This document shows positions 29,188 through 37,297 of a stretch of DNA of 64,000 bases, in pieces (within the stretch, counting starts at the first letter, position 1; each line of letters begins with the position of its first letter). Below the pieces are notes generated by a model that saw only the letters and a program-made list of their open reading frames with translations, did no database searches and was not told where the DNA came from. Position numbers and translations under genes: made by a program. The stretch is taken from assembly GCF_001434535.1 (NCBI RefSeq), contig NZ_AYYW01000014.1:62001-126000 (forward strand), given 5' to 3'. This stretch comes from Ligilactobacillus animalis KCTC 3501 = DSM 20602 (GTDB lineage Bacteria; Bacillota; Bacilli; Lactobacillales; Lactobacillaceae).

Positions 29188-29829
29188 GTGGAATTTTATG
29201 GACCGATAATTGGCAAATTTATTTTAGGGATGTTATGTATCATCTTACAGATAAATATTGTTGGTAAACGAAATTTAGCCCCAGTGACAGCACTCGATCA
29301 AGTACAAAATTACGTACTTGGTGGGATCATCGGGGGGATCATTTATAATCAAGATATTACGGTGCTACAGTTTTTGATGGTGCTCATCATTTGGACTTTA
29401 GTGGTGATGGTCTTGCAATTTTTAAAAAATCATAATCGCTTAGCCAAGGTGATGATTGATGGACGCCCAGCGATCTTAGTCAAAAATGGCAAGCTCGACG
29501 TGGAAACTTGTTTAAAACGCGGGGTGACGGCCGATGAATTGATGTTTAGATTGCGGGTCAACGGGATCTATGAGTTAGCGCGGGTCAAACGGGCCGTTTT
29601 GGAACAAAATGGCCAATTGACAGTGCTCGAATACGGTGATGATGAAAGTATTCGCTACCCCTTGATCAGTGATGGGATCATCAATTACGATATTTTAGAA
29701 ATGATCTCACGGGATGAAGCCTGGCTTGATGAGCAATTGCAAAAGAACGGCTTTAAGAGCAGTACAGAGGTCTTTTTAGGCGAATACATCAGTGGTAAGT
29801 TACATTTTGTGGGTTATCCAAAGAAATAA
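29188..29829 (+). CDS. DUF421 family membrane protein (YetF-like)
   Basis: 213 residues starting at GTG behind AGGGGG. Two or three N-terminal helices (about 4-75) precede a soluble C-terminal domain with KVMIDGRPAILVKNGKL, LKRGVTADELMFRLRVNGI and AVLEQNGQLTVL, the usual DUF421 signature. B. subtilis relatives (YetF, YdfR and others) are membrane proteins of poorly known role, some linked to spores or stress. Paired with DUF3290. Confidence 0.88.
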   Translation: MEFYGPIIGKFILGMLCIILQINIVGKRNLAPVTALDQVQNYVLGGIIGGIIYNQDITVLQFLMVLIIWTLVVMVLQFLKNHNRLAKVMIDGRPAILVKNGKLDVETCLKRGVTADELMFRLRVNGIYELARVKRAVLEQNGQLTVLEYGDDESIRYPLISDGIINYDILEMISRDEAWLDEQLQKNGFKSSTEVFLGEYISGKLHFVGYPKK

Positions 29830-29909
29830 TTAGCAGTTTTTAGCTAATAGGTTTAGAATAGTCCTAGTGCTATACTAATAAAGTAAGTCTGCTGAAAGAA
29901 GGATGAATT

Positions 29910-30401
29910 ATGCCATTAAATGAAATTAATTTGGCCTTAGGACCAGAAAAAATGTTGACGACGATCTCAGACCGTTACGCTGACCGGAATTTTTTACTTT
30001 ATCGTGCATTAGCCAATAAAGATGGATATTTGCTCGTTGATATTTCCGGTGAACATACAGTGTTTGAATCTGGTTTGAATTATCGCGTCTTAAAAGAGAT
30101 CGGTGAAACGGATTGGGACGGCCTACTAGAATTGCGGTATGTGACTTTAGATACTGATCAACAAAAAGTTTTCAATGCAGTTGTTGATTCTTGGAACAAC
30201 AAAGCTGCGCGTCCCCTTGGGTTGAAGGCTTCTAAAGTGTTGATCTCTTTGAAAAAGGATTTCCAATTCCTCTTGTTGAATGTCTGGGAAGATGAACAAG
30301 ACTATTTGGCTTGGAATAATTCACCTGAAAATAAATTAGCGCAATTTGGACACGATGGTAACCGTGCCCCAGTAGATAAGCTCTACATGCGCGTAAGATA
30401 A
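29910..30401 (+). CDS. Hypothetical protein, possible ABM/dimeric alpha-beta barrel fold
   Basis: 163-residue soluble protein. The C-terminal half (KVLISLKKDFQFLLLNVWED, then DYLAWNNSPE) resembles antibiotic-biosynthesis-monooxygenase-like proteins, where a strand ending in (V/L)W.(D/S)..... W..S is common. The N-terminal half is unrecognised. SD AGAAGGA before the ATG. The fold call is tentative; catalysis cannot be claimed. Stands alone, followed by a hairpin and a repeat element. Confidence 0.55.
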   Translation: MPLNEINLALGPEKMLTTISDRYADRNFLLYRALANKDGYLLVDISGEHTVFESGLNYRVLKEIGETDWDGLLELRYVTLDTDQQKVFNAVVDSWNNKAARPLGLKASKVLISLKKDFQFLLLNVWEDEQDYLAWNNSPENKLAQFGHDGNRAPVDKLYMRVR

Positions 30402-30426
30402 GCTACACAAGAATATGAGATATGAC

Positions 30427-30476
30427 AAGGGATCCACTGTGATACAAAAATATGTATCACAGTGGATCCCTTGTTG
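30427..30476. terminator. Strong hairpin, probable bidirectional terminator
   Basis: AAGGGATCCACTGTGATAC and GTATCACAGTGGATCCCTT form a perfect 19-bp stem with an 8-nt loop. The stem contains the same ATCACAGTG word that begins the nearby repeat elements. Confidence 0.7.
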
Positions 30477-30483
30477 CATAGCC

Positions 30484-30611
30484 TGTTCATAGTCGTGCTC
30501 CAGAATGCAGCCTCTAGAAAATAGCAACACCCCAACTTTGAGGTGTTTTTTGCCTCGGAGTTGGGGTGCAGTTATTTCTACGGAGCTGAGCGCAATCCTC
30601 CGCACTGTGAT
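30484..30611 (-). repeat. Intergenic stop-codon-adjacent repeat, copy 3 (full)
   Basis: Read on the minus strand it starts with TCACAGTGCGG directly after the ArsR gene's TAA. It continues AGCTCCGTAGAAATAAC, then the central stem CACCCCAACTCCGAGGC / ACCTCAAAGTTGGGGTG, then GCTATTTTCTAGAGG and TGCATTCTGGAGCACGACTA. The left and right flanks are themselves roughly complementary, so the whole unit can fold into one long hairpin. Confidence 0.85.
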
Positions 30612-30919
30612 TAGTCTTCGTTGATGTGTTCTTCTACTTGCTTGAAGATCGTGATGATGTGGTTGTCGGCTAGCGTGTAGTAGACGTGTTGCCCGTCATG
30701 CTTGCTGGAAACTAGTCCCGTTTGGCGCAAGATCTTTAATTGATGTGAGACCGCTGATTGCGTCATGCCGATCGCCTCGGTGATCTCATTTACTGTAAGT
30801 TGTTTTTCAAATAATAAATACAAGATCTTATAGCGAGTCTCATTGCCAAATGCTTTGAAGATCTGTACACTGGCTTCTGTTTCCTCCTTTGAAGGGAGAT
30901 TTAAATCATTATCCATCAT
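30611..30919 (-). CDS. ArsR/SmtB-family metal-sensing repressor, alpha-5 (zinc) type
   Basis: 102-residue winged-helix repressor. The recognition helix is in GMTQSAVSHQLKILRQTG, and the wing is KHDGQHVYYTL. At the C-terminal helix Asp85, His87, His98 and Glu101 reproduce the D-x-H-x10-H-x2-E spacing of the SmtB alpha-5 zinc site. No alpha-3 CxC cysteine site is present, so Zn(II) or Co(II) is the likely inducer. The start is ATG 30919 with AAGGTG 6 nt upstream. An ArsR-type operator is seen before the Zn/Cd ATPase at 38841, a probable target. It is divergent from an ABC exporter pair. Confidence 0.9.
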   Translation of the reverse strand: MMDNDLNLPSKEETEASVQIFKAFGNETRYKILYLLFEKQLTVNEITEAIGMTQSAVSHQLKILRQTGLVSSKHDGQHVYYTLADNHIITIFKQVEEHINED

Positions 30920-31075
30920 AATATTCACCTTGTGTCTTGCTAGAGTTAATAGATTTCCTAACTATTATAGCAAAACTATTTTTAAATTGAGTGGTTGAAT
31001 AAAAATTAAAATTCCGCTAGACTTGTACATACGAAGCAAAAATGTCTTAATAAATTTATCATTATGGAGGGGAAT

Positions 31076-32809
31076 ATGGAGATCTTAAAACCACACTTGA
31101 AAAACTATTTGGGTGCGATCATTGGTGCGGTCATTTCGATCATTGTGGCTGCAGGTGCATCTCTATTGCAACCGCGTATCCTACAATTTATCTTAGATAA
31201 TTTATTAAAAAATGATCGCCAGGCAATGTTCAATTACGGGATGATCTTGATCGCTTTAGCGGTGATCGGGGTGATCGCTGGGATCTTGAATGTTTATTTT
31301 GCCGCTCGGGTCGCTCAAGGCGTTACCAGTGATCTGCGGGAGGAGACATACCGTAAGATCCAAACATTTTCTTTGAGCAATATTGAAAAATTTTCGGCTA
31401 GTACCCTAGTCGTCCGTTTGATCAACGATATGAATCAAGTGCTAAATGTTGTGATGACGACCTTTATGCAGGTTTTACGGATGCCGATCATGATCATCGG
31501 GGCTTTTGTGTTGGGGATCGTCACTATTCCACGTTTTTGGTGGCTACAAGTCGTGATGTTTTTAGCCGTTGCTTTAGTCATCGGGCTGACTTTCCCGCAA
31601 TTAGGTAAGATGTTTGATCGTTTCCAAAAGAAATTAGATCGCAGTAATACGATCGCTAAGGAAGCGATGCAAGGTATTCGAGTGATCAAATCTTTTAACC
31701 AACAAGAAAACGAAGAAGAACGTTTTGGTGAAGTTTCAGATGAGATGAATGATCTAAATATCAAGATCGGTTATGTGTTCTCCTGTTTATTGCCAGCCTT
31801 TTTCTTAGTCTGCAATGTGGGGATCACGGCAGTCGTTTATTTAGTTGGGATAAATGTAGAAAATAACCCGGGTGAACTGGCAGCGATCACTTCATATATC
31901 GGGTATCTGATGCAGATGTTATTTACATTAGCCTTTGGTGGGATGACGATGGCGATGTATGCGCGTGGTTTTGTTTCTTTGGGCCGAATAAAGGAAGTTT
32001 TAGATACAAAACCAGATTTAACATTTGATCCAAATGCACCAGAAGTAGAGCTTGATGGGACTGTTGAATTTGATAATGTCTCATTTGCTTATCCTGGGGC
32101 TGAAAATGAAACGCTCAAAAATATCAGTTTTAAAGTTGCTCCAGGTGAATCGATCGGGGTCATCGGGGCTACTGGCTCAGGGAAATCGACCTTAGCTCAG
32201 TTGATGACTCGTTTATACGATCCGACTTCTGGGGTCGTTAAAGTTGGTGGGGTCGATCTGCGTGAGGTAAATGAAGGTTCATTGCGTAAGGCGGTATCAC
32301 TAGTCTTACAAAAAGCCTTACTCTTCTCAGGTAAGATCTCAGATAACTTGCGCCAAGGTGATCGGAATGCTACCACTAAAGATTTTAGATGGGCAGCCCG
32401 GATCTCACAGGCAGCTGAGTTTGTGGAGCACTATGATGATCAATATGAACATCCCGTTGAAGAGCGTTCGGCGAACTTCTCTGGTGGGCAAAAGCAGCGT
32501 TTGTCGATCACGCGTGGGGTCGTCGGTAAGCCAAAAGTTTTGATCTTGGATGATTCGACCTCGGCTCTAGATGCTAAGTCGGAAAAACGAGTCAAAGAAG
32601 CGCTAGAAAAAGAATTGACGCAGACGACGACCTTTGTGATCGCAGAAAAGATCTTCTCCGTGATGGATGCTGATCGGATCATGGTCTTAGATCAAGGTCA
32701 GATCGTAGCATTGGGATCGCATCAGGAGTTATTAGCGAATTCACAGGTCTACCGTGAAATCTATGAGACGCAACGTGCTAAAGATAAGATCGAGGAAGGG
32801 GAGCTGTAA
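31076..32809 (+). CDS. Heterodimeric ABC exporter subunit with degenerate ATP site
   Basis: 577 residues: an exporter membrane domain of about six helices (residues 1-320) fused to a nucleotide-binding domain. Walker A is GATGSGKST and the signature is FSGGQKQR, both canonical. After Walker B the catalytic Glu is Asp (LILDDSTSALD) and the H-loop reads IAEK, lacking the switch histidine. This is the pattern of the non-catalytic half in BmrC/LmrC/TM287-type pairs. Start ATG 31076 has GGAGGGG upstream. Its stop abuts the ATG of the partner. Probably multidrug or lipid export. Confidence 0.92.
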   Translation: MEILKPHLKNYLGAIIGAVISIIVAAGASLLQPRILQFILDNLLKNDRQAMFNYGMILIALAVIGVIAGILNVYFAARVAQGVTSDLREETYRKIQTFSLSNIEKFSASTLVVRLINDMNQVLNVVMTTFMQVLRMPIMIIGAFVLGIVTIPRFWWLQVVMFLAVALVIGLTFPQLGKMFDRFQKKLDRSNTIAKEAMQGIRVIKSFNQQENEEERFGEVSDEMNDLNIKIGYVFSCLLPAFFLVCNVGITAVVYLVGINVENNPGELAAITSYIGYLMQMLFTLAFGGMTMAMYARGFVSLGRIKEVLDTKPDLTFDPNAPEVELDGTVEFDNVSFAYPGAENETLKNISFKVAPGESIGVIGATGSGKSTLAQLMTRLYDPTSGVVKVGGVDLREVNEGSLRKAVSLVLQKALLFSGKISDNLRQGDRNATTKDFRWAARISQAAEFVEHYDDQYEHPVEERSANFSGGQKQRLSITRGVVGKPKVLILDDSTSALDAKSEKRVKEALEKELTQTTTFVIAEKIFSVMDADRIMVLDQGQIVALGSHQELLANSQVYREIYETQRAKDKIEEGEL

Positions 32810-34591
32810 ATGAAGGATTTTAAAATTGCCTGTGGCTACTTTTGGAAGTATTTGAAGCAATATTGGCTAGCTGTGACAATTATGATCGTTTTGACTTTAC
32901 TAGCGACCTTTTTCCAAGTGATCGCACCGATCTACATGGGAAATGCGGTCACGGCTTTGACTAAGTATGTCGCTCAATTAGCTGACCCAGTGACACGTGC
33001 GAGTGCCTCAATGGCTGCTTTTTATACGGCATTGAAATTGATGGCACTGTACTTCTTATTGAATGTGTTAGCTCAATTCATTGCTTGGATGATCATGTCT
33101 AAGTTTAATGCGGACGCAACCAATGGCATGCGCAAAAACTTATTTGCTAAATTGCAACGTATGAAGATCCGTTATTTTGATACGCATCAAGACGGGAAGA
33201 TCTTATCGTTATTTACGTCAGATATCGATAATATCTTCAACGCTTTGAACAATGCGGTCTTTGAGATCGTTTCTCAGGGGGCACTTTATATCGGAACATT
33301 GATCGTGATGTTTTCGATCAACGTCAAACTAGCTTTGATCACTGTAGCCTCGACACCATTTGTGCTAGTGATCGCTCTAGTTATCATGTCAAAGGCCCGA
33401 AAATATTTAGATGCCCAACAAGATGAGATCTCAAATCTAAACGGTTATGTCAATGAACAGATCAACGGTGAACAGGTCATTTTGAGCAACGGTCTCCAAC
33501 AAGAATCGATCGCTGGGTTTAAAAAATATAACCAGCGTGTTAAAGATACGATGTTTAAAGGTCAATTCTATTCCGGTCTCTTGTTTCCTTTGATGCAAGG
33601 TCTGTCATTATTGAACCTAGCGATCGTGATCGTTGGGGGGATCTGGTTGATCGTGGCGGACTCGATGAATACAGCGACTGGTCTAGGCTTGATCGTGATG
33701 TTTGTGCAATATTCGCAAACCTATTTCCAATCACTGACACAATTGACCTCGATCTACTCGATGATTCAGCTGGCATTGACCGGTGCGAGACGTTTGGCTA
33801 AAGTCGAAGCCCAAGCAGAAGAGGATCTAGTTTTGGACGGTAAAAAGCAGGAGGGCTTACGTTCAAAAGTAGCTTTAAATGATGTGCATTTTAGCTATGA
33901 TGAAGGTAAAGAGATCTTGCATGGGATCGATCTGTCAGTAGATAAAGGTCAGATGTTAGCCTTAGTTGGACCAACGGGATCAGGTAAGACGACGACGATG
34001 AATCTTTTCAATCGCTTTTATGACGTTGATTCTGGGTCGGTGACTTTTGATGGAGTGGATGTACGCGACCTTACACTCAAGTCATTGCGTTCAAAAGTTG
34101 GGATCGTATTGCAAGATTCGTTGCTCTTTACCGGAACGATCGCCGATAATATCAAATACGGCAAACCAGATGCTAGTGATGAAGAGATGATCGCCGCGGC
34201 TAAACAAGCACAGATCCACGATTTCGTCGTTAGTTTGCCCGATGGATATGCAACTAAAGTCAGTGATGAGCAGTCGATCTTTTCAACGGGGCAAAAGCAA
34301 TTGGTAAGTATTGCGCGGACTTTACTGTCTGACCCTGATTTCTTGATCTTAGACGAAGCGACATCTAACGTTGATACGGTGACGGAAGAAAAGATCCAAC
34401 AAGCAATGGATGCAGTCCTAGCTGGACGCACGAGCTTTGTGATCGCGCACCGCTTAAAGACGATCGTCAATGCCGATAAGATCGCAGTTCTACGCGACGG
34501 TAATGTGATCGAGCAGGGCAGTCATGCAGAGTTGATCGCCCAAAAAGGTTTCTATTACGATCTATATACAAACCAAATGGTGCTGGATTAA
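32810..34591 (+). CDS. Heterodimeric ABC exporter subunit with catalytic ATP site
   Basis: 593-residue partner of the preceding gene, with a six-helix exporter domain (about 1-340) then the NBD. Walker A is GPTGSGKTT, Walker B with Glu is LILDEATSNVD, and the H-loop is IAHRL, all intact. The signature is the divergent FSTGQKQ instead of LSGGQ. Combined with the sister subunit, this gives one consensus site (this Walker B plus the partner's SGGQ) and one degenerate site. ATG follows the partner's TAA with no gap. A repeat/terminator element starts 3 bp past its stop. Confidence 0.92.
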   Translation: MKDFKIACGYFWKYLKQYWLAVTIMIVLTLLATFFQVIAPIYMGNAVTALTKYVAQLADPVTRASASMAAFYTALKLMALYFLLNVLAQFIAWMIMSKFNADATNGMRKNLFAKLQRMKIRYFDTHQDGKILSLFTSDIDNIFNALNNAVFEIVSQGALYIGTLIVMFSINVKLALITVASTPFVLVIALVIMSKARKYLDAQQDEISNLNGYVNEQINGEQVILSNGLQQESIAGFKKYNQRVKDTMFKGQFYSGLLFPLMQGLSLLNLAIVIVGGIWLIVADSMNTATGLGLIVMFVQYSQTYFQSLTQLTSIYSMIQLALTGARRLAKVEAQAEEDLVLDGKKQEGLRSKVALNDVHFSYDEGKEILHGIDLSVDKGQMLALVGPTGSGKTTTMNLFNRFYDVDSGSVTFDGVDVRDLTLKSLRSKVGIVLQDSLLFTGTIADNIKYGKPDASDEEMIAAAKQAQIHDFVVSLPDGYATKVSDEQSIFSTGQKQLVSIARTLLSDPDFLILDEATSNVDTVTEEKIQQAMDAVLAGRTSFVIAHRLKTIVNADKIAVLRDGNVIEQGSHAELIAQKGFYYDLYTNQMVLD

Positions 34592-34594
34592 CGA

Positions 34595-34690
34595 ACACAG
34601 TGCGCAGAAAAGCGGGTAACTCCGTAAAAATCATGTATCCCACTTTTGAGACCGTTTTTGTCTTGAAAGTGGGATCTTTTTATTTCCGGG
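34595..34690 (+). repeat. Intergenic stop-codon-adjacent repeat, copy 4 (different central stem, terminator-like)
   Basis: ACACAGTGCGC starts 3 bp after the ABC gene stop. GCGGGTAACTCCGTAAAAAT forms the left flank. The central stem is ATCCCACTTTTGAGAC / GTCTTGAAAGTGGGAT, followed by CTTTTT, which makes it a plausible intrinsic terminator. The right flank is reduced to TATTTCCGGGG. Confidence 0.7.
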
Positions 34691-34772
34691 GAAATATTGA
34701 TTTGAGCGTATCAATTGTATTTTTGCTTACTTTCCGTCAGACTAGATGATATGAAAGTACGAGGTGAAAGCG

Positions 34773-35705
34773 ATGATCCATTATCAAGATGTAGGGATGA
34801 AATATGGTGAGAACACGATCTTAGAGCATATCGATCTTGAGATAGATGCTGGGGAATTTTTTGTGCTAGTGGGTCCCAGTGGTAGTGGTAAAACAACGCT
34901 CTTACGGATGTTAAATCAACTGACGATCCCCACTCAAGGCAATATTTATCTAAATGACAAGAAGATCAAAGAGTATGATAAGCAAAAATTACGCCTAAAT
35001 ACTGGATATGTGTTACAAGATAGCAGTTTATTCCCAAATTTGACACTGGAAGATAATATCACGATCCAACTCGAACAACTCGGAGTAGGCAAGGAAAAAC
35101 GCCGGGCGCGAGCACATGAATTGTTGCGAGCGGTCGAACTTGATCCTAAAGTATTTGCCAAACGTAAGCCAGCTGAACTTTCAGGTGGCCAAAAGCAACG
35201 CGTGGCGATCGTCAGAGCTTTAGCCACTAAGCCAGACTTAGTTTTGATGGATGAATCATTTAGTGCCTTAGACCCTGTGTTGAGGCGCCAGTCGCAGGAT
35301 CTGATCTTAGATCTGCACCAAAAATTAAAGCCGACGATCGTTTTTGTGACACACGATATGCAAGAAGCTTTGCGTTTGGGTGATCGGATCGCTGTTATCC
35401 ATGCGGGACATTCACAACAAGTCGGCACACCTACGCAGATCATGCAACATCCCGCCAATGAATTTGTAAAGGACTTCTTTGATCCTGAATGCCCTCACTT
35501 TTGGAACTTGGAATATTTATTACAAACTACGTATCCGACTAAGATCGCAGATGCTAAATATGCGATCGAGCTCGAGAGTTTTGATGACTTATTGATCCAA
35601 CTGCAAAAAACGCCTGAGTTGCAATTCACGTATCAAGCCCAGACTTATCAGATCACCTATCAAGCGCTCCTGGCTTATCTAGCAGAACAAGGGGGACGGA
35701 GCTAA
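34773..35705 (+). CDS. opuCA: OpuC-type osmoprotectant ABC transporter, ATP-binding subunit
   Basis: 310 residues. Walker A is GPSGSGKTT, the signature LSGGQKQRV, Walker B LVLMDESFSALD, and the H-loop FVTHD. A C-terminal extension of about 90 residues is present in place of the tandem CBS domains of longer OpuCA proteins, so the regulatory region is shortened. ATG 34773 lies 6 nt after GAGGTG; an upstream GTG at 34764 is inside that site. The last base of its stop is the first of the permease ATG. It drives uptake of betaine, carnitine or choline during osmotic stress. Confidence 0.88.
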   Translation: MIHYQDVGMKYGENTILEHIDLEIDAGEFFVLVGPSGSGKTTLLRMLNQLTIPTQGNIYLNDKKIKEYDKQKLRLNTGYVLQDSSLFPNLTLEDNITIQLEQLGVGKEKRRARAHELLRAVELDPKVFAKRKPAELSGGQKQRVAIVRALATKPDLVLMDESFSALDPVLRRQSQDLILDLHQKLKPTIVFVTHDMQEALRLGDRIAVIHAGHSQQVGTPTQIMQHPANEFVKDFFDPECPHFWNLEYLLQTTYPTKIADAKYAIELESFDDLLIQLQKTPELQFTYQAQTYQITYQALLAYLAEQGGRS

Positions 35706-37231
35706 TGGCAAAATTATTTGAAACGCTCAGTGTGCAACGCACTGAGATCTTACAGGCACTGGGGCAGCATTTGACGATCTCACTTATTTCATTAGTGATC
35801 GCTATTTTGATCGCAGTTCCTTTAGCGATCAGTTTGCGTGATCGACCATTTTGGGGCGAGGCTGGTTTGCAGGTAGCTGGGATCATCCAAACGATCCCCA
35901 GTTTAGCGTTATTAGGGCTCTTGATCCCATTAGTTGGCATTGGAACGCTCCCAGCTGTGATCGCTTTGACGTTATATGCGATCATGCCGATCTATCAAAA
36001 TACGTATGCAGGGCTGAAAAATGTCGATCCCAATTTAAAAGAGGCTGCTCAAGCATTTGGGCTTTCACGCTGGAAACAACTGCAACGGCTCGAATTTCCG
36101 TTAGCTTTACCGTTGATCTTATCGGGGATCAGGATCGCCTTAGTCATGGTCATCGGTACGGCAACTTTAGCTGCTTTTATCGGTGCTGGTGGCCTAGGAA
36201 GTTATATCATGCTGGGGATCCAGCAAAATAACAATGATTATCTGCTGATCGGGGGCATCTTGTCGGCAGCTTTAGCCTTTATCTGTAGTGGTCTTTTAAA
36301 ATTTATCGGCAAAAATTCTCGTCGGATCTATGCAACTTTGGCGCTCTTAGCTCTTTTGGGAGCAGGCGTTGGTGGGGTAAGAGTATACGAAACTTTACAG
36401 CCCAAGCCCGTTAAAGTCGTGATCGCCGGCAAACTTGGCAGTGAACCCGAGATCTTGATGAATATGTATAAGGAATTGATAACCCAAGCTGATCCTAAAG
36501 CCGAAGTGACATTAAAACCTAACTTTGGTGGAACGACATTTCTGTTCAAAGCACTGCAAAAGGGGCAAGTTGATATCTATCCTGAATTTACTGGGACAGT
36601 CTTAGAGGCGTTGGTCGATTACGATCAAAAGACACCTGGTGATCCAAAAAAGACCTATACGCTAGCGCAAAAGCAATTATTAAAGCAGTATGATCTGCGC
36701 TATTTAAAACCGATGGCGTATCAAAATGGTTATGATCTAGCAGTGACTAAGGAATTTTCGCAAAAATACAATGTGACTAAATTAAGTGATCTGGCACGGG
36801 TCAATGATAAGGTCCATGCCGGCTTTGATCCCGATTTTTCCAATCAAGAAGATGGTTATTTGGGCTTAAAGCAAGCCTATAATTTAGATTTTGGCAAGAT
36901 CTCGGTCATGGAGCCCGCCCTACGCTATCAAGCGATCGCGCAAAAGAAGGTCAATTTGGTCGATGGATATACGACTGACCCGCAAGTGCGCCAATATGAT
37001 CTAGTGGTGCTAGAAGACGATAAGAACTTTTTCCCACCGTATCAAGGAGCACCGTTGATGAATGAAAAATTTGCCAACGATAATCCTAAAATCGTACAAA
37101 GTTTAGAAAAATTAGCTGGCAAAATCACGACTAAAGAGATGCAAGAAATGAACTATGAAGTCAGTGTTAAGCATCAAAAGGCCAGTGTAGTCGCCCATAA
37201 ATATTTAGTCGAACATGGACTGTTAAAATAA
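35705..37231 (+). CDS. OpuC-type transporter permease fused to substrate-binding domain
   Basis: 508 residues in two parts. Residues 1-205 are a binding-protein-dependent permease domain (SLISLVIAILIAVPLAISL, then LKEAAQAFGLSRWKQ as the ATPase contact loop). After a membrane segment near 212-228, residues 235-505 are an OpuAC-type binding domain (VVIAGKLGSEPEILMNMY, QKGQVDIYPEFTGTVLEAL, VNLVDGYTTDPQ). Fusion removes the need for a free lipoprotein. One ATPase and one fused protein form the full importer. Solute is probably glycine betaine, choline or carnitine. A strong terminator follows. Confidence 0.9.
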   Translation: MAKLFETLSVQRTEILQALGQHLTISLISLVIAILIAVPLAISLRDRPFWGEAGLQVAGIIQTIPSLALLGLLIPLVGIGTLPAVIALTLYAIMPIYQNTYAGLKNVDPNLKEAAQAFGLSRWKQLQRLEFPLALPLILSGIRIALVMVIGTATLAAFIGAGGLGSYIMLGIQQNNNDYLLIGGILSAALAFICSGLLKFIGKNSRRIYATLALLALLGAGVGGVRVYETLQPKPVKVVIAGKLGSEPEILMNMYKELITQADPKAEVTLKPNFGGTTFLFKALQKGQVDIYPEFTGTVLEALVDYDQKTPGDPKKTYTLAQKQLLKQYDLRYLKPMAYQNGYDLAVTKEFSQKYNVTKLSDLARVNDKVHAGFDPDFSNQEDGYLGLKQAYNLDFGKISVMEPALRYQAIAQKKVNLVDGYTTDPQVRQYDLVVLEDDKNFFPPYQGAPLMNEKFANDNPKIVQSLEKLAGKITTKEMQEMNYEVSVKHQKASVVAHKYLVEHGLLK

Positions 37232-37244
37232 GCGGGATACAAAG

Positions 37245-37286
37245 AGGGTCTACCATGATGACTTTACATCATGATAGACCCTTTTA
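37245..37286. terminator. Bidirectional intrinsic terminator
   Basis: AGGGTCTACCATGATG / TCATGATAGACCCT stem followed by TTTTATT. It lies between convergent opuC and brnQ genes. Confidence 0.85.
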
Positions 37287-37297
37287 TTATTTATATT

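Noticed and set aside
34018-35458. Minus-strand frames of about 150-170 codons opposite the ABC ATPase genes
   Set aside because: They are mirror frames of conserved ATP-binding domains, rich in Ser, Arg and Cys as expected of antisense translation.
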